DNA of 64,000 nt, taken from positions 36,211,296-36,275,295 of the forward strand of contig NC_030386.2 in the NCBI RefSeq assembly GCF_001625215.2, written 5' to 3'. The notes below the pieces were generated by a model. It was not told where the DNA came from and did no database searches. It was given only the letters and a program-made list of their open reading frames with translations. Position numbers and translations under genes: made by a program. The DNA is from Daucus carota subsp. sativus. Its lineage: Eukaryota > Streptophyta > Magnoliopsida > Apiales > Apiaceae. Below are positions 22,422-35,149 of this stretch, piece after piece; within the stretch, counting starts at the first letter, position 1; each line of letters opens with the position of its first letter.

Positions 22422-24971
22422 TCAATCAATATATATATATAAAGGAGGATGCGGGCGTCTCTAGAATTGTTCGATTCAGTCTTCTGATTTTTCTTTAATT
22501 TCAGAGAAAAAATATATTTGTAATTCAAAAAATCAGGTCCAAGAATTCCGAAAGTAATACAATTCTTTTCTTATTGAATTCTAAAGATGATACAGTTCTT
22601 TTCTTATTTGGTATTTCTTATTGAATTCTAAAGATGATACAATAGTATTTTTTATTGAATTCTAAAGATGATACAATTCTTTTCTTATTTATTATTCTTA
22701 AAACAAATAGGATTATATTTATTCAAACTAATAATAATAGATAAAATACAAATTATATTTAAAATATGTAAAGTAATATATACAAATCTTATTTTCGATA
22801 AGATATATTGAAGATATGTTTAACGGGAACACGACTCAAAATAACTTTTATGCAATTATAATATTTTTTCGTATCAAAATTGTTAAAAAAGATTATTTAT
22901 TGGTATTGTGTTTAAGGGGAGGGCGGCCCAAATTAATTTTTATCTAAATAATAATAAATTTTCTATTAGTATTATGTTTGACGGGAAAATAGCTATTCTT
23001 ATTTGGTATTTCTTATTAAATTCAAAAGATGATACAATAGTATTTCTTATTAAATTCAAAAGATGATACAATTTTTTGTATTGTGTTTAAGGGGAGGGCG
23101 GCCCAAATTAATTTTTATCTAAATAATAATAAATTTTTTATTAATATTATGTTTGACGGGAGAATAGCTAAAACAATTTTTTTGTCTAAATTTATAAAAA
23201 ATTCATAACGCCGCCGCGAAGCGCGGCTTTTTTAAAATTATAGCTTATTGAATTCTAAAGATGATACAATTCTTTTCTTATTTTAATTCTAAAAGAAATA
23301 GGATTATACTTTTTTGAACTAACAATAATAGATAAAATATAATTTATATTTAAGATTTATAAGATAATATGTACAATTCTGATTTTCGATAAGATATATA
23401 GAAGATGTAGTTAAATTTTATATTACGAAATTTTATTTTCGATAAGATATTTAGAAGAATAATCTAATACTAGGTCCGTAATCACAACTGTGTTTAAGAG
23501 TCTAAATAGTAGACACAAATAATAAATTAGAGAACACAATATGTTCGAATCATAAAATTTATTAACTCAGCGTGTCTAGAATTATTGAATTTAGTCTTAT
23601 AATTTTCTTAATTAAATTTCAAATTGGAAATAAAATTATAATCTAAAAACCTGAGTAAAAAATACAAATTTTATTTTCAAAAGTTATAAAACTTATAGTC
23701 TTATTTTATCAAAAAATTTCAAATCATAAATCTAACAAATAATTTTCTTAAATTTTGAATAAAAATAAAATTAAAATCTAAAAATGAGGTTGAAGTGTTG
23801 CGAAGGTAATACAATTTTTTTCCTTATTCAAGAATCGTAAAAGGAGTATGATTTTATTTATTTAATATAACAATCATTGAAAAAATATAATAAAAAAACA
23901 TAATTCTTATTTTCAAAAGTTATAAAATTATAGTTTTAGTTTATTAATTCTTTTCAAATTATATATATATAAAAAATAATTTTCTTAAATTTAGAGTAGA
24001 AAATAAAATTAAGAATATGAAAAATAAAATTATAATCTAAAAATCAGGTTCAAGTATTGTGAAGATAAAAGAATTGCAAAGATAGTACAATTCTTTTACT
24101 TATTTAGGAATCATAAAAGAGTAGGATTCCATTTATTCAAAATAAATATTGTAGAACAAATATAATTAAAAAATATAATTCTTATTTTTAAAAGTTATAA
24201 AAATTATATCTTATTTTATTAGTTTTTCTCAAATTATAAAAAAAATTCAAATCATGAAAATACAAGCAACATTATTAATAAATAAAATTTATTACATATT
24301 AAAAATTTAAAAACTTCATAAAAATTCAAATCACAAAAAAAAGTTCAAAAAAAACTAGCATTTGTAACTTCCAACTTCTGGCTCCAAAAGGCCGATAAGC
24401 CCCTTCCGACTTCTGCAGCCAAACGCCAGCAAAGAAGCTGAACTCAACTTTTATATAAAAAAAAGTGGGAAGTGGGTGTTCCCAAACACCTGCTATATTT
24501 ATTTAAACTAACAACCATAGATAAAATACAATTTATATTTAAGATTTGTAAGGTAATACGTACAATTTTTATTTTCAATTTAGTCTTATACTACAACCTC
24601 ACGAAGTTTTTGTGCACAATCAATCCAAAAAAATTGGCGGAAGGTGACAATGTAGGAACATGATTACTTTTAAGAAAAAAACACAAATAAAATTAAGATT
24701 CGTCGTGCTTTAAATTGTTAATTACCTGTATAAATTTATTTTCAATTTTTCACCATGAATTATAGTCCAGTTTGTCAATTTTATATATTAGTATTGGTAT
24801 TACATCAAAATTTTTCTAATATAAAATTTATTTTATCCGACAAATATTAATTTTGAAACGTTAATATAGTTTTTATAAACAGCCATAAAATTATTTTATT
24901 CTACAAATATTATTATTGAATCATTAATATAATTTTTTATAGGCCGCCGCAACGCGCGGCTTCTTAACTAG
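22422..24971 (+). mobile_element. Helitron nested in the composite
   Basis: It starts TCAATCAATATATATATATA after an A and carries AAAGGAGGATGCGGGCGTCT (22441-22460). A candidate 3' end is the hairpin GCCGCCGCAACGCGCGGC (24943-24960), followed by TTCTTAACTAG and host T at 24972. A decayed hairpin at 23209-23227 shows that another relative's end lies inside, so the start-end pairing is my inference. Confidence 0.6.
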
Positions 24972-25349
24972 TAACAACTCTAACTGTATTTCACTGAAAT
25001 TTCTTAATCTTCGATTTATTAATAGATCTGTGATTAATTTTTGATTTTTTTTTATCAATTTATCGATTTTATCATGATTTGATTAAAACTTCCAACTTAT
25101 TTAAAAGTTTTATAAATCTTTTTTAAATCTTGAATCAGTTTATCAACCCATTAATTCCTATTTCTGATTAACGATCATGATTTTTTTTTTCCCAAAACAA
25201 TACAACAATCATGATTTTGAATGATGATTTCTAGAAATATAAGATTTTTGAGATTAAAAGGGAAAAAAAAAGTGGATAAAAAATACGATCGCGTTGGCAA
25301 CAGAAAGCAACGACGTTTCACCGCCTAATAACACGAGAAAAAGAATTAC

Positions 25350-25809
25350 GGGGTGTATTCGATTGGGATTTTAATGGATTATTTTTAGTGTATGGATTTT
25401 AATGGATTGTACGAGATTTTGATTTTTTGCGGATTCTTGATAAAATGTCGCAGAGTTGATAGGATTTAGGTACAATGCTTCAAAATCTCATTGATTTTGG
25501 TGGGATTTCAAAAAACTTAAAATACACTGAAGAATGCCACAAAATCCATCATTTTATGAAATGAAAAAAAATCCATCAGCATTTGAATACCATCAGATTT
25601 TAGTGGATTTTAAACAATCCCAATTGAATACCATCGGATTTTAAAACATAATTTTAAATTCCAATTGAATACCACCGGATTTTGTAGCATAATTTGAAAT
25701 CCCAATTGAATACCTCAAGATTTTAATGGATTTCTAACAATCCCAATCGAATACCCTCGGATTTCATGAATGCAAAAAAATGCTTTAAAATCCCAATTCA
25801 ATACATCCC
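25350..25809. mobile_element. MITE with internal short repeats
   Basis: The left end GGGGTGTATTCGATTGGGAT mirrors the right end (ATCCCAATTCAATACATCCC). The body is built from repeats of the same word, TCCCAATTGAATACCATCGG and variants, both direct and inverted. I could not define a target duplication, so the superfamily is open. A related sequence starts near 58751. Confidence 0.7.
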
Positions 25810-26319
25810 TCTTAGAAAAGCAATACAATTCTTTTTGTTCCATCTCTAATCAATTTGCTCCACCTCCCATATTTTTTGCTGAGTTGTGCTTCGTTTTAAT
25901 TTCCCTTGATGTTTCGAGTTTTAGTTAGTTGCTGAGTGATTCGGTTGGGTTTAGTTGCCCGGTCAACCGAGTTTGTTGTAATAGCACTGAGTTGAGTAGT
26001 TGGAAATTGGAATCCGCAGGTAGTCTGATTTTTGTTTTGTTGAGTTTGCGTGAGTCTTAAAATTTCCATATACATTACTTGAAGTACCAAAATTTTAAGT
26101 TCATACACACATAAATTATGACCCTAATTTAATTGATTTTGAATTTTGAGTTGCTTTAATATATAATATTATTGAATTTTTTTTAAAAAAGTGATAATAT
26201 TTTCGCAAAAATTCTTTTAAACTTAGTTATGTATATAAAAAAATCCCAAAATAAAATAGGATATATAAAATAGGAATCATATTTTGATTTTATGAATACT
26301 GTAAATAATTTTTGATTAG

Positions 26320-27460
26320 TATTGTGTTTGACGGGCACGGGAGGCGGCCCAAATTAATTTTTATCTAAATAATAATAATTTTTTTATTGGTTTAATGTTT
26401 GACAAGAAAGCGGCTGAAATAATTTTTTATCTATGTTATAATATATTTTTTTGTTAAAATGGGACCACGGCTTAAAATAAATTTTATCCAATTATAATCT
26501 TTAATTTTATCATAATTATAATAATTTTTATTAGTATTATTTTTGATGGTAGGGCGACTCAAGCTAATATCCATATTATAATATTTTGTTATTAGTATCG
26601 TGCTTGACGAGTGGCTCAAACTAATTTTTATCTATATTATTATATTTAATTTTATCATAATTATAATATTTATTGATTAATATTGTTTTTGATGGGAGGC
26701 CTGGTCAAACAATTTTTTTTATTAGTATTGTGTTTGACTGGAGGGCCACTTAAACAAATTTTTATATTAATTATAATATTATTTATTAGTGATTTGTTTT
26801 AATAATAAATTTTATTTTGTTTCAAAAAAAAATAATAAATTTTATTTAATTATAATATTAATTCGTATCAAAATTTATAAAAAAAGATTATTGATTAGTA
26901 TTGTGTTTGAGGGGAGGGCGACCCAAAATAATTTTTATCTAAATAATAATAAATTTTCTAAATTTTCTATCGGTATTATGTTTGACGGGAAAACGGCTAA
27001 AATAATTTTTTTATCTAAGTCATAATATATTTTTTTATTAAAACAGGACCACGGATTAAAATGATTTTTATCCAAATATAATATTTAAGTTTATCATAAT
27101 TATAATAATTTTTTATTAGTATTGTGTTTGACGGTAGAGCGACTCAAACTAATATGTATATTATAATTTTTTGTTATTAGTATTGTGTTTGACAAGAGAG
27201 CGGCTCAAACTAATTTATATCCATATTATTATATTTAATTATATCATAATTATAATATTTATTGATTAATGTTATCTTTGATGCAAGGGCGGTTCAACAA
27301 TATTTTTTATTAATATTGTGTTTGACAGGAGGGCCACTTAAACAAATTTTTATATTAATTATAATATTTTTTTTATTAGTGATATGATTAACGGGAACAT
27401 GACTCAAAATAATTTTCATACAATTATAATATTAATTCGTATCAAAATTTATAAAAAAAT
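26320..27460 (+). repeat. Array of GACGGG modules in the Helitron body
   Basis: A unit of roughly 80-150 bases recurs: TTAGTATTGTGTTTGACGGG, a variable GC-rich word (for example AGGGCGGC), CAAACTAATTTTTATC, then TAATTTTATCATAATTATAA. Copies here include starts near 26320, 26390, 26540, 26720, 26905, 26980, 27120, 27180 and 27310. The same units occur at 3324-3540, 4400-4830, 22900-23170 and 28370-28960. Each is diverged. Confidence 0.75.
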
Positions 27461-27485
27461 TCATAACGCCACCGCGAAGCCCGGA

Positions 27486-29023
27486 TCAATCAATATATAT
27501 ATATATATATATATATAAAGGAGGATGCGGGCGTCTCTAGAATTGTTCGATTCAGTCTTCTAATTTTTCTTAAATTTTGGATAAAAAATATAATTATAAT
27601 TCAAAAAAATAAGGTTTATGAATTTTAAAGATAATATAATTATTTTCTTATCGGATATATATATATAAGAGGATGCAGGCGTCTCTAGAATTGTTCGATT
27701 CAGTCTTCTAATTTTTCTTAATTTTCGGATGGAAAATATAATTATAATTCAAAAAAATAAGGTTTAAGAATTCTAAGATAATATAATTCTTTTCTTATCG
27801 GATTCTAAAGGTAATACTCTAAAAAATAGTAATCGTAAAAGAGATATAATTCTAAGCAGTTAACAAATATAAATCTTAACAAAAATATAATAGCTATAAT
27901 TTGTGAAATTCTAAATAGTTAACAATTAGGAATCTTAAATTAAAAAATAGAAATCTTAAGAAAAATATAGTAGCTAAAATTTATGAAATGGATATACTTA
28001 TCCAATTATGATTATAATTTTATCATAACGTAAATTATTCTTGAGAGGATGAGGTTACGTGGAGTCTCTTATAACTTTTTGTTTAAATTTCTAATTTTTA
28101 AAGAGAAAATAGATAAAGTAGCTAAAAAATAGTAAAAGAGATACAATTCTAAGTAGTTAAGAAATAGGAATTTTAACCAAAATATAATAGATAAAATTTA
28201 TGAAATTCTAAGTAGTGAAGAAATAGGAATCTTAAAAGAAAAGAGAGATAATTCTAAACAATTAAGAAATAAGAATCTTAAAAAAAATATAATAGCTAAA
28301 GTCTATGAAATTGGATATATTTATCCGATTATAATTATAATTTTATTATAATGTAAATGATTCTTGATTAGTATTGTATTTCAGGGGAGGGCGGCCCAAA
28401 TTAATTTTTTATCTAAGTTATAATATTTTTTTTATTCAAACGGGACCACAACTTAAAATAATTTTATCCAATTATAATCTTTAACTTTATCATAATTATA
28501 ATAAATTTTATTAGTATTGTGTTTGATGGTACGACGACACAAACTAATATCTACATTATAATATTTTGTTATTAGCATTGTGTTCGACAAGTGAGCAGCT
28601 CAAACTAATTTTTATCTATATTATTATATTTAATTTTATTATAATTATAATAATTATTGATTAATATTGTCTTTGATACGAGGGAGGGTCAAACAATTTT
28701 TTTATTAGTATTGTGTTTGACAAGAGGGTCACTTAAACAAATTTTTATATTAATTATAATATTTTTTATTAATGATATGTTTAAGGGGAACACGACTCAA
28801 AATAACTTTTATGCAATTATAATAATATTTCATATCAAAATTTATAAAAAATATTCTTTATTAGTATTGTGTTTGAGGAGAGGGAGGCTCAAATTAATTT
28901 TTATCTAAATAATAATAAATTTTCTATTAGTATTATGTTTGACGGAAAAGTAGGTAAAACAATTTTTTGTCTAAATTTATAAAAAATTCATAACGCCGCC
29001 GCGAAGCGCGGCTTTATTCACTA
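27486..29023 (+). mobile_element. Helitron start nested at another Helitron's 3' hairpin
   Basis: TCAATCAATATATATATATA begins right after GCCACCGCGAAGCCCGGA, a decayed 3' hairpin (27467-27484). A further 5' start lies at 27651 (TCGGATATATATATATAAGA, then GGATGCAGGCG). The nearest downstream terminus is CTAG at 29020-29023. Which start belongs to that terminus cannot be settled by eye. Confidence 0.55.
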
Positions 29024-29290
29024 GTTATCATATAATATTTCATTAAAAAATTATAATGATCTAATAAATAAAATTGTATATAACTCTAATCTTAAAAGAA
29101 CTATAATAAGCCAACATAGGTATAATTTGTAGTCCAAAAGTTATATTTTTCGGTTTGGTACTCTCCTTTTGGCACTACAAGTCTACAAATGTGGGGTCTA
29201 TTAGTATTATAAATAGTTTCAAATACTAAAAACACTCATAACAATACATTATCATATAATATTTCATCAAAAAATTATAATGATGTTATA
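29024..29290 (+). repeat. Right flank and paralogous empty target of the composite Helitron
   Basis: 29024-29085 (TTATCATATAATATTTCATT onward) is repeated at 29248-29310. In the second copy it is preceded by the left-flank sequence (29213-29247), giving an uninterrupted version of the target. The host DNA was therefore duplicated before one copy received the element. Confidence 0.8.
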
Positions 29291-29593
29291 AATAAAATTA
29301 TAAATATACAATTTTGAATATCTTTTTTTAACAAGAACCTTCATATAACTCTTTTTAATTTTAACGTCTTCTATTTCAATATAACCATTACATAACCTTT
29401 TCTAACTCTAATATTAAAAGTTATTGTTGTAAAAAAAAACCAAGATTACAAAATTACTTTGAAATTCGATTGATTACATTACTGAATCTTTCAAAGGCAT
29501 TACACGATCGACTATGTTTGGAAAAGATTAAAATTTTCTAATTTTTTTATTTTTAAATCCACGTGTACTAAATTCAGATTAAATGTACTAAAA

Positions 29594-29869
<276 letters not shown>

Positions 29870-31670
29870 GTAATAATAAATTGATGACATCACCCAAATT
29901 TTATTATTTTATTGAGATTGGTGGATAATCAAAATCAAAGATCATCTTATCATATAGGAACGAAAAATATGTAATTAAAATTTTTCAATATGGACAATCT
30001 TATCACATTAGAATGAAAAATTACTAATTATTCTTTTCCTTAAACTAATTATTGATTCTTTTCATGAAATTAATTATTAATTAACTAATTATTAATTCTT
30101 TTCTAGTAACTGCTAATTTTTTCATCAAAAATTAGCAATTGCCAGAAAAATCTTTTCGAGAAATAAGTTGCATGGTGTATATTAGGGATTTTTTACCTTC
30201 TGCTTATGGGAAATTGGCAACCCATAACTGACGGTTGTAACGAAAAGTACGCAATACTCTCATGGCGTAACATGGATTTTATTCGAATTGATCAATTGTA
30301 TTGGAATTTGAAATTGGATTTTATTTGAAATCCAAGTACTCCAATATTATTATTAATATAAATCTAACAACTTAAAATAACAACTCTAATCCTCTTCGCT
30401 CAAAATCCATCATCTCAAATGGACGCGCTTTAAAAGGATCCACGGGAGTGCATGCACAAAAGCTGATGTCGCCTCTGTTTTCTTATCAGCCTCTTGCTGT
30501 ATCATCCGTTTAGCTCTAAGGAGCTTGATCTCTCATCACATACAATACAGAAATTACCACATATAAATCCATTTACGTGTAAAACCGTTTTCCAGTAATC
30601 TCATATGAATAATGGTATCTCGCTCGTTCCCTTTTAATACCTCATTTTATGATTCAAATTTATCAAAGAACATGCATATTTGTGGCTCGTGGGTGTGTTG
30701 AAACATTAAACAAAAACATAAAAAAGGGTGAATGTATGAATAAGAGATTCTTATCCAAAGATGAGCAGTCGCATTGTTTGAGAGGCGTAAATCAAGCTTG
30801 GGACCTATATATATCGCACAAAAAGCATATGCGCCACCTCAAAGAGCTGAAAAGACTTGGTGAAAATGTAAATTTGATTCAAGATACATATTGCACTGGC
30901 CCCTTTTCAAAGGCCACAAAATTCAAACACTTTTGACATTACTGCTTTTAATTCAAGAAAATAGGCTAAAGTGAGAAAACGTGTTGTGCAAAGTGTACTC
31001 CAGTTCTTTCTTTGTCTAAATCTAGTTGCCAACATTTCTAATACTTATCCCCAAAGAATAAAACTTTCAATCAATCCCCTTCCAGATACAGTAACATTCA
31101 TGCACGACACAAAGCAACATTTTCATCATTTTACTTTTTAATCATCTCATGAAAAGCCCATTTCCAACTCCCACCTTGATAAATTTTCCGAAACTCGATT
31201 ATCTTCAATCTCCGAGACTTGGTTGATGCGGGAGTTTTGTGCACTGAAATGAAATGAGTTTACATGTATATAATACATGACAAGTGTGTTGGTTGGTTTG
31301 TATTACTGGTGGCATTTTGTGCACCTCAGAAACACATGATTCATGTCCAGTTTTAGGTACCCATCTGTTTTGAAACTTGGAATTTAGAGGTATAATTCAT
31401 GAGTAGATCAAGAACCAAGAAATTGAAAGAAACAACACAAAATAATGGCCGTTCAAGACAAAGAGCAGGTCATATTCACAAAGAGTTGGTATGTGATAAA
31501 GAGAAGTGGTGGAGCCTTTCATAATAGACTTAAAGGGGCCAAATAATGCTCACAAACTTGACATAACTGCAGCGGAATTAACTGTTCATTGCATCTTTGG
31601 CCACACATGCGACAGCTCCTCCCAAGTGGAGGGGACATTACTCAATCAAGAAATGGACAGGTCACTCTCG
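29870..31670. other. Intergenic DNA
   Basis: The open frame 30649-30936 (95 codons, MIQIYQRTCI start) is the only sizeable one. It is not low-complexity but resembles nothing I know, and I see no promoter. A 33-residue frame at 31445-31546 is discussed among the rejected items. Confidence 0.4.
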
Positions 31671-31678
31671 AGTAGGCC

Positions 31679-31764
31679 ACGTCGAATACCCTACTGTCGA
31701 CACGTCACCTAAGGCATCGAGACGTGCCATTGACGATGACATGGACAGGAGGAATGCCACGTGG
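31679..31764. promoter_or_regulatory. Cluster of four ACGT elements (ABRE/G-box-like)
   Basis: ACGT cores lie at 31679-31682 (CCACGTCG), 31702-31705 (ACACGTCA), 31722-31725 (AGACGTGC) and 31759-31762 (GCCACGTGGA). The last is a perfect palindromic G-box/ABRE. Such sites bind bZIP factors of the ABF/ABI5 type. They lie about 1.25 kb before an HD-Zip gene of the ABA-induced HB7/HB12 type. The link to that gene is inference. Confidence 0.55.
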
Positions 31765-32883
31765 AACGATCTTAATGAAGACACATTAAGAGAAATCCAT
31801 ATGAATACAAGTTAGGAAGCTTTCAAATTTCAAACATTGGATATCTGGCTTCTCTTGATGATATAAAGGAGATAAAAAGAAGAGAATCTTTTTTTCTTTT
31901 TTTTTTTAAAAGTTGGTCCTATATTTGTCAAGAATGTGAAGTTTCCTTGCTTCTTATAATTGGTAACATACTAATCCTTAAATTGCTGCTGCTCCCCACC
32001 CTTCTTCAATCTCTTTACTACTAAAGCCAACCAATCACAATACAACAGTAACTCTGGCGCGTAAATTTTATTTACATTTAGGATACAAACTCACAAATGC
32101 AACATGACTGATAAGATAAATTATGTTGCGGATACATAGTAAGGCATAAAAATGACAATTCTAACATAATTTCCAGGAAAATGATGTTTACGCCAAACCA
32201 GATGTGGTGCTACGTCGTACTGTCAATTTCTGATAAGTGCTCAGAGGTATTCCATCAACTAAAGTAATTGTATCATTAAAACCAGCATAATTGAGGGGAC
32301 CAAAATTCAGTTAGCGAGGGAAAAAAATTAATCAAATCCATGACGTGCATCCTAGCAAATACTTCTATCTTTTTCTTCCTGATTATAGAAGATTGTAGAT
32401 TTATAGTGTGAGTTATAAATTAGAAAATTGACAATTTGTGATTGCGTATATGACAAAGAAAATATTACAGAATACGCCTCTGAATCGCTGATATTTCAAG
32501 CACTTAATGGTTAATACTCTTTTAGGCGTTTAAGCAGTCATTTATTCAAAAGAAGTTAACCACAGATGTTGTACTTGTATGCGGGACAAGAAAGTATTTA
32601 GCTCTCCTAATCCCACCACAACTGTTAAAATTGGAAACCAAGAAAAAGACTTCACTTCATAATTAGAAATAGAGGGGAAGACAAGAAACAAGATTAGAAA
32701 TGCTAACAAGTGACAGGAGTAAAAGTAGCACACGAAATTAAACACAACCACTGATCAAGAGAGATCTAAAGCATGCATGCCAGGTACTTGCTTTCTTTTT
32801 TCTTTTTCTTTTTTAGATTTTATAGAACATCAACAGGTGTCCAAAGTTTGTAGATCATTCGACTAGTCTTATACGCATCTGAC

Positions 32884-32891
32884 TATATATT
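32884..32891 (+). promoter_or_regulatory. TATA box of the HD-Zip gene
   Basis: TATATATT lies about 130 bases before the start codon, with no ATG between them that opens a long frame. Confidence 0.6.
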
Positions 32892-33016
32892 TACTTGGTA
32901 ACTTATCAAGCAACTTTCTAATAAACATCCTCCTACAAGATAAGCAAGTCATCTATATCTTCTACAGCTGCAGAACAAGTTCAAAATTTTAAGGTTCTAC
33001 TAAAAACTAGAAAGTG

Positions 33017-33789
33017 ATGGAAGAGGAAGATTTATCTTCGTCGTTTTCAGTTCAGAGGAAAAAGAAGAACAAAAACACCAAGAGATTTAGTGATGAACAG
33101 ATAAGATCATTGGAATCCATCTTTAAGCTGGATACAAAGCTTGAACCGAAGAAGAAGATTCAGCTGGCTAGAGAACTTGAACTGCAACCTCGCCAGGTGG
33201 CTATATGGTTTCAGAACAGGAGAGCAAGATGGAAGTCAAAGCAACTGGAACAGGAATACCGAGCTCTCAAAACTAATTATGATAACTTGAATTCACAATT
33301 TGAATTCTTGAAGGAAGAAAAGGAATCCTTGCTTGCACAGGTGCCCTTTTTCTTACTATGATTATGCTTTTCTTAATTAGATTTTCCTTTTCCCCCTCTT
33401 ATTATCGTACAAGTTTGAATGAGTTTATATTGTTACAGTTACAGAAGCTAAATGAGATGCTCAAAGAAATTCATTCTACAAACGAAGCAAGCAAGGGCTT
33501 AGAAGAAAGAAGCACAAACCAGGGATTGGATGATGAAAATAACAATAGCGAGATTAAAGCAGACACAAAAACCTTAACTGATACAGTAGACAACTGTTCT
33601 ATTATGCATTCAGATCCTGATGAGAGAGAAAACACAGGGGGCCTTCTTGATCAATATCAAGGAGCAGAACTTCTGAGCTTCTGTCAACAGTTAGATGGCC
33701 CCTTGCCACCAGCTGAAAGATGGTGCAACTTTGGCTCCGGTGACATTTCTGATCAGGCATGTGGCAACTCAAATTGGTGGGAATTCTGA
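33017..33789 (+). CDS. HD-Zip class I transcription factor, ATHB7/ATHB12-like
   Basis: Two exons, 33017-33340 and 33439-33789, encode 224 residues; the join gives [12 protein letters not shown]. The homeodomain spans about residues 17-74, with the recognition helix [15 protein letters not shown] (61-75). A leucine zipper follows directly, with Leu at 77, 84, 91, 98, 105 and 112. The C-terminus is acidic and ends NSNWWEF, as in gamma-clade HD-Zip I proteins. These bind CAATNATTG sites as dimers in the nucleus and, in Arabidopsis (HB7, HB12) and sunflower (HaHB4), respond to ABA and drought. The intron in the zipper region is usual for the class. The GTG just before the ATG is not used. The protein is full length with no missing key residue. 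Confidence 0.93.
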
Positions 33790-34312
33790 ATCCAAAACAA
33801 GCTAGAAAGATGTAGACTGTGTACAAAATTGATTCGTCATGTTTGATGGCCTTGTCGGAGAGTAAAAGACTTATTAGGATGTTGGTCAGATAATCAGGTA
33901 CCAATTGGTTTAGTGAAGCCAACAAATGTAAACTAGACATCTAATATTGTTGTTATTACTCGAGGCTACAATTGCAACATCTGCATAGAAAAACTCAAGC
34001 ATTACAGATTTATTTTCCAAATTGAAGCATTTAGTGTACTGCACTGGCTGAAGATCATGGGGAGTTACAATGTACACATTAGTTTTAGCATGAGAAAAAA
34101 ATTAGGATGAACCTGAGGTAGCTCGTGTAGATTGTTGCATGTGTAATATATATACTTAGTACTCTATATCTATCTTCAAGATTTATAATTTCATAATGCT
34201 ATTCCTTTCATAATGCTATTCCTTTCATTATTTCATATAATTGTTTAGGCTTATGTGCAGACAGAACATGTAGCATCAAACGCTTCGAAGTAACATATAA
34301 TCCTATAAATTA
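33790..34312. other. 3' region of the HD-Zip gene
   Basis: Likely 3' untranslated sequence and spacer. A short ATTCCTTTCATAATGCT repeat lies near 34200. The minus-strand open frame 33602-33940 is a shadow of exon 2. Confidence 0.45.
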
Positions 34313-34545
34313 CTCCCTGTCCCATTTTAACTGATGTTTGACTTTTTAACACGTATATTGAGGTGTAAAAAAACAATATCTACACTCAATAAAAAATTTC
34401 AATTCTTATATCAAATAAAAGTTTAGACTCTAAACTTTTATTTGATATAAATTTTATAAAAAATAATCATATTTAGATGTAATTTTTTTAACATCTTAAA
34501 ATACGTGTAAAAAAGTCAAAAGCAGTTAAAATGGGACGGAGGGAG
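34313..34545. mobile_element. Stowaway-type MITE
   Basis: Ends CTCCCTGTCCCATTTTAACT and AGTTAAAATGGGACGGAGGG pair over about 20 bases. TA flanks both sides (34311-34312 and 34546-34547). The body folds back on itself (GTTTGACTTTTTA against AAAAAGTCAAA). Length 233 bp. Confidence 0.93.
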
Positions 34546-35149
34546 TATACAATACCAGAATTTGGATTTGTAACTTTTATATCGCAACTCGAAAGACGAG
34601 TGAACCAAACTTTAATTGTATGAACTATTAACAAATAATCTATCATTTATATTTTAAGTTAGTAATTATACATGTTGCATTCTTTTATAATATTTAAAAA
34701 TGCTTGATTACAGAAATTTAAATACTCACGATCTCAGTTGTTGATATTCTAATCATCAACTGTTTATTAATCAAAGGAAAGGGGTTTCATATTCACATCT
34801 ATCCGAACTCAGTGATATGATCACATCTACTATCCGAACGCGTTATTTTGTTGAAGGAAAACCCTGCAATGCTTTTCCCTAGCAAATATAAAAATTAAAT
34901 ACTAGTCGCATAAAAGAAATGAACTTTTTGTGCTCCAACTTCAACATGAAAACCACTATAAAACTTTTATATGAATCTTTCTTTCTTTTTCATACTGTAC
35001 AAATGACAAGTCATTTTTTTATAACATGTGCAATTTATGTTTTGCTATTTATGTTGTAGAACATATTTGTTATCTAGAGTGAAAATGGAAGAGGCGGGTG
35101 GGGAAGGAGATGATTAGTTATGTTTAAATAATTTTTTTGTTAATTTTAT

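Larger units (their letters stand above)
22150..29023 (+). mobile_element. Composite Helitron with nested elements (6.9 kb)
   Basis: Left end TCATCAATCATCAATATATA leads to the shared AAAGGAGGATGCGGGCGTCT block. The right end has the hairpin GCCGCGAAGCGCGGC (28998-29012), then TTTATTCACTAG, then host T. Insertion between A (22149) and T (29024) is confirmed by a paralogous target copy without insert at 29213-29290. Inside are further 5' starts (22422, 27486, 27651) and 3' hairpins (about 23209-23227, 24945-24960, 27465-27484), so several relatives have inserted into each other or joined in series. About 24972-26220 is not shared with the other copies. No Rep/helicase frame is present, so it is non-autonomous. 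Confidence 0.8.

Noticed and set aside
2300-29000. CRISPR array as an explanation for the spaced repeats
   Set aside because: Repeat units are diverged, irregularly spaced and lie inside Helitrons in a plant nuclear genome; there are no cas genes.
31445-31546. A 33-residue frame (MAVQDKEQVIFTKSWYVIKR start) vaguely like the first helix of plant haemoglobins
   Set aside because: The likeness is a few residues only, the following helix is absent, and no further exon was found downstream.
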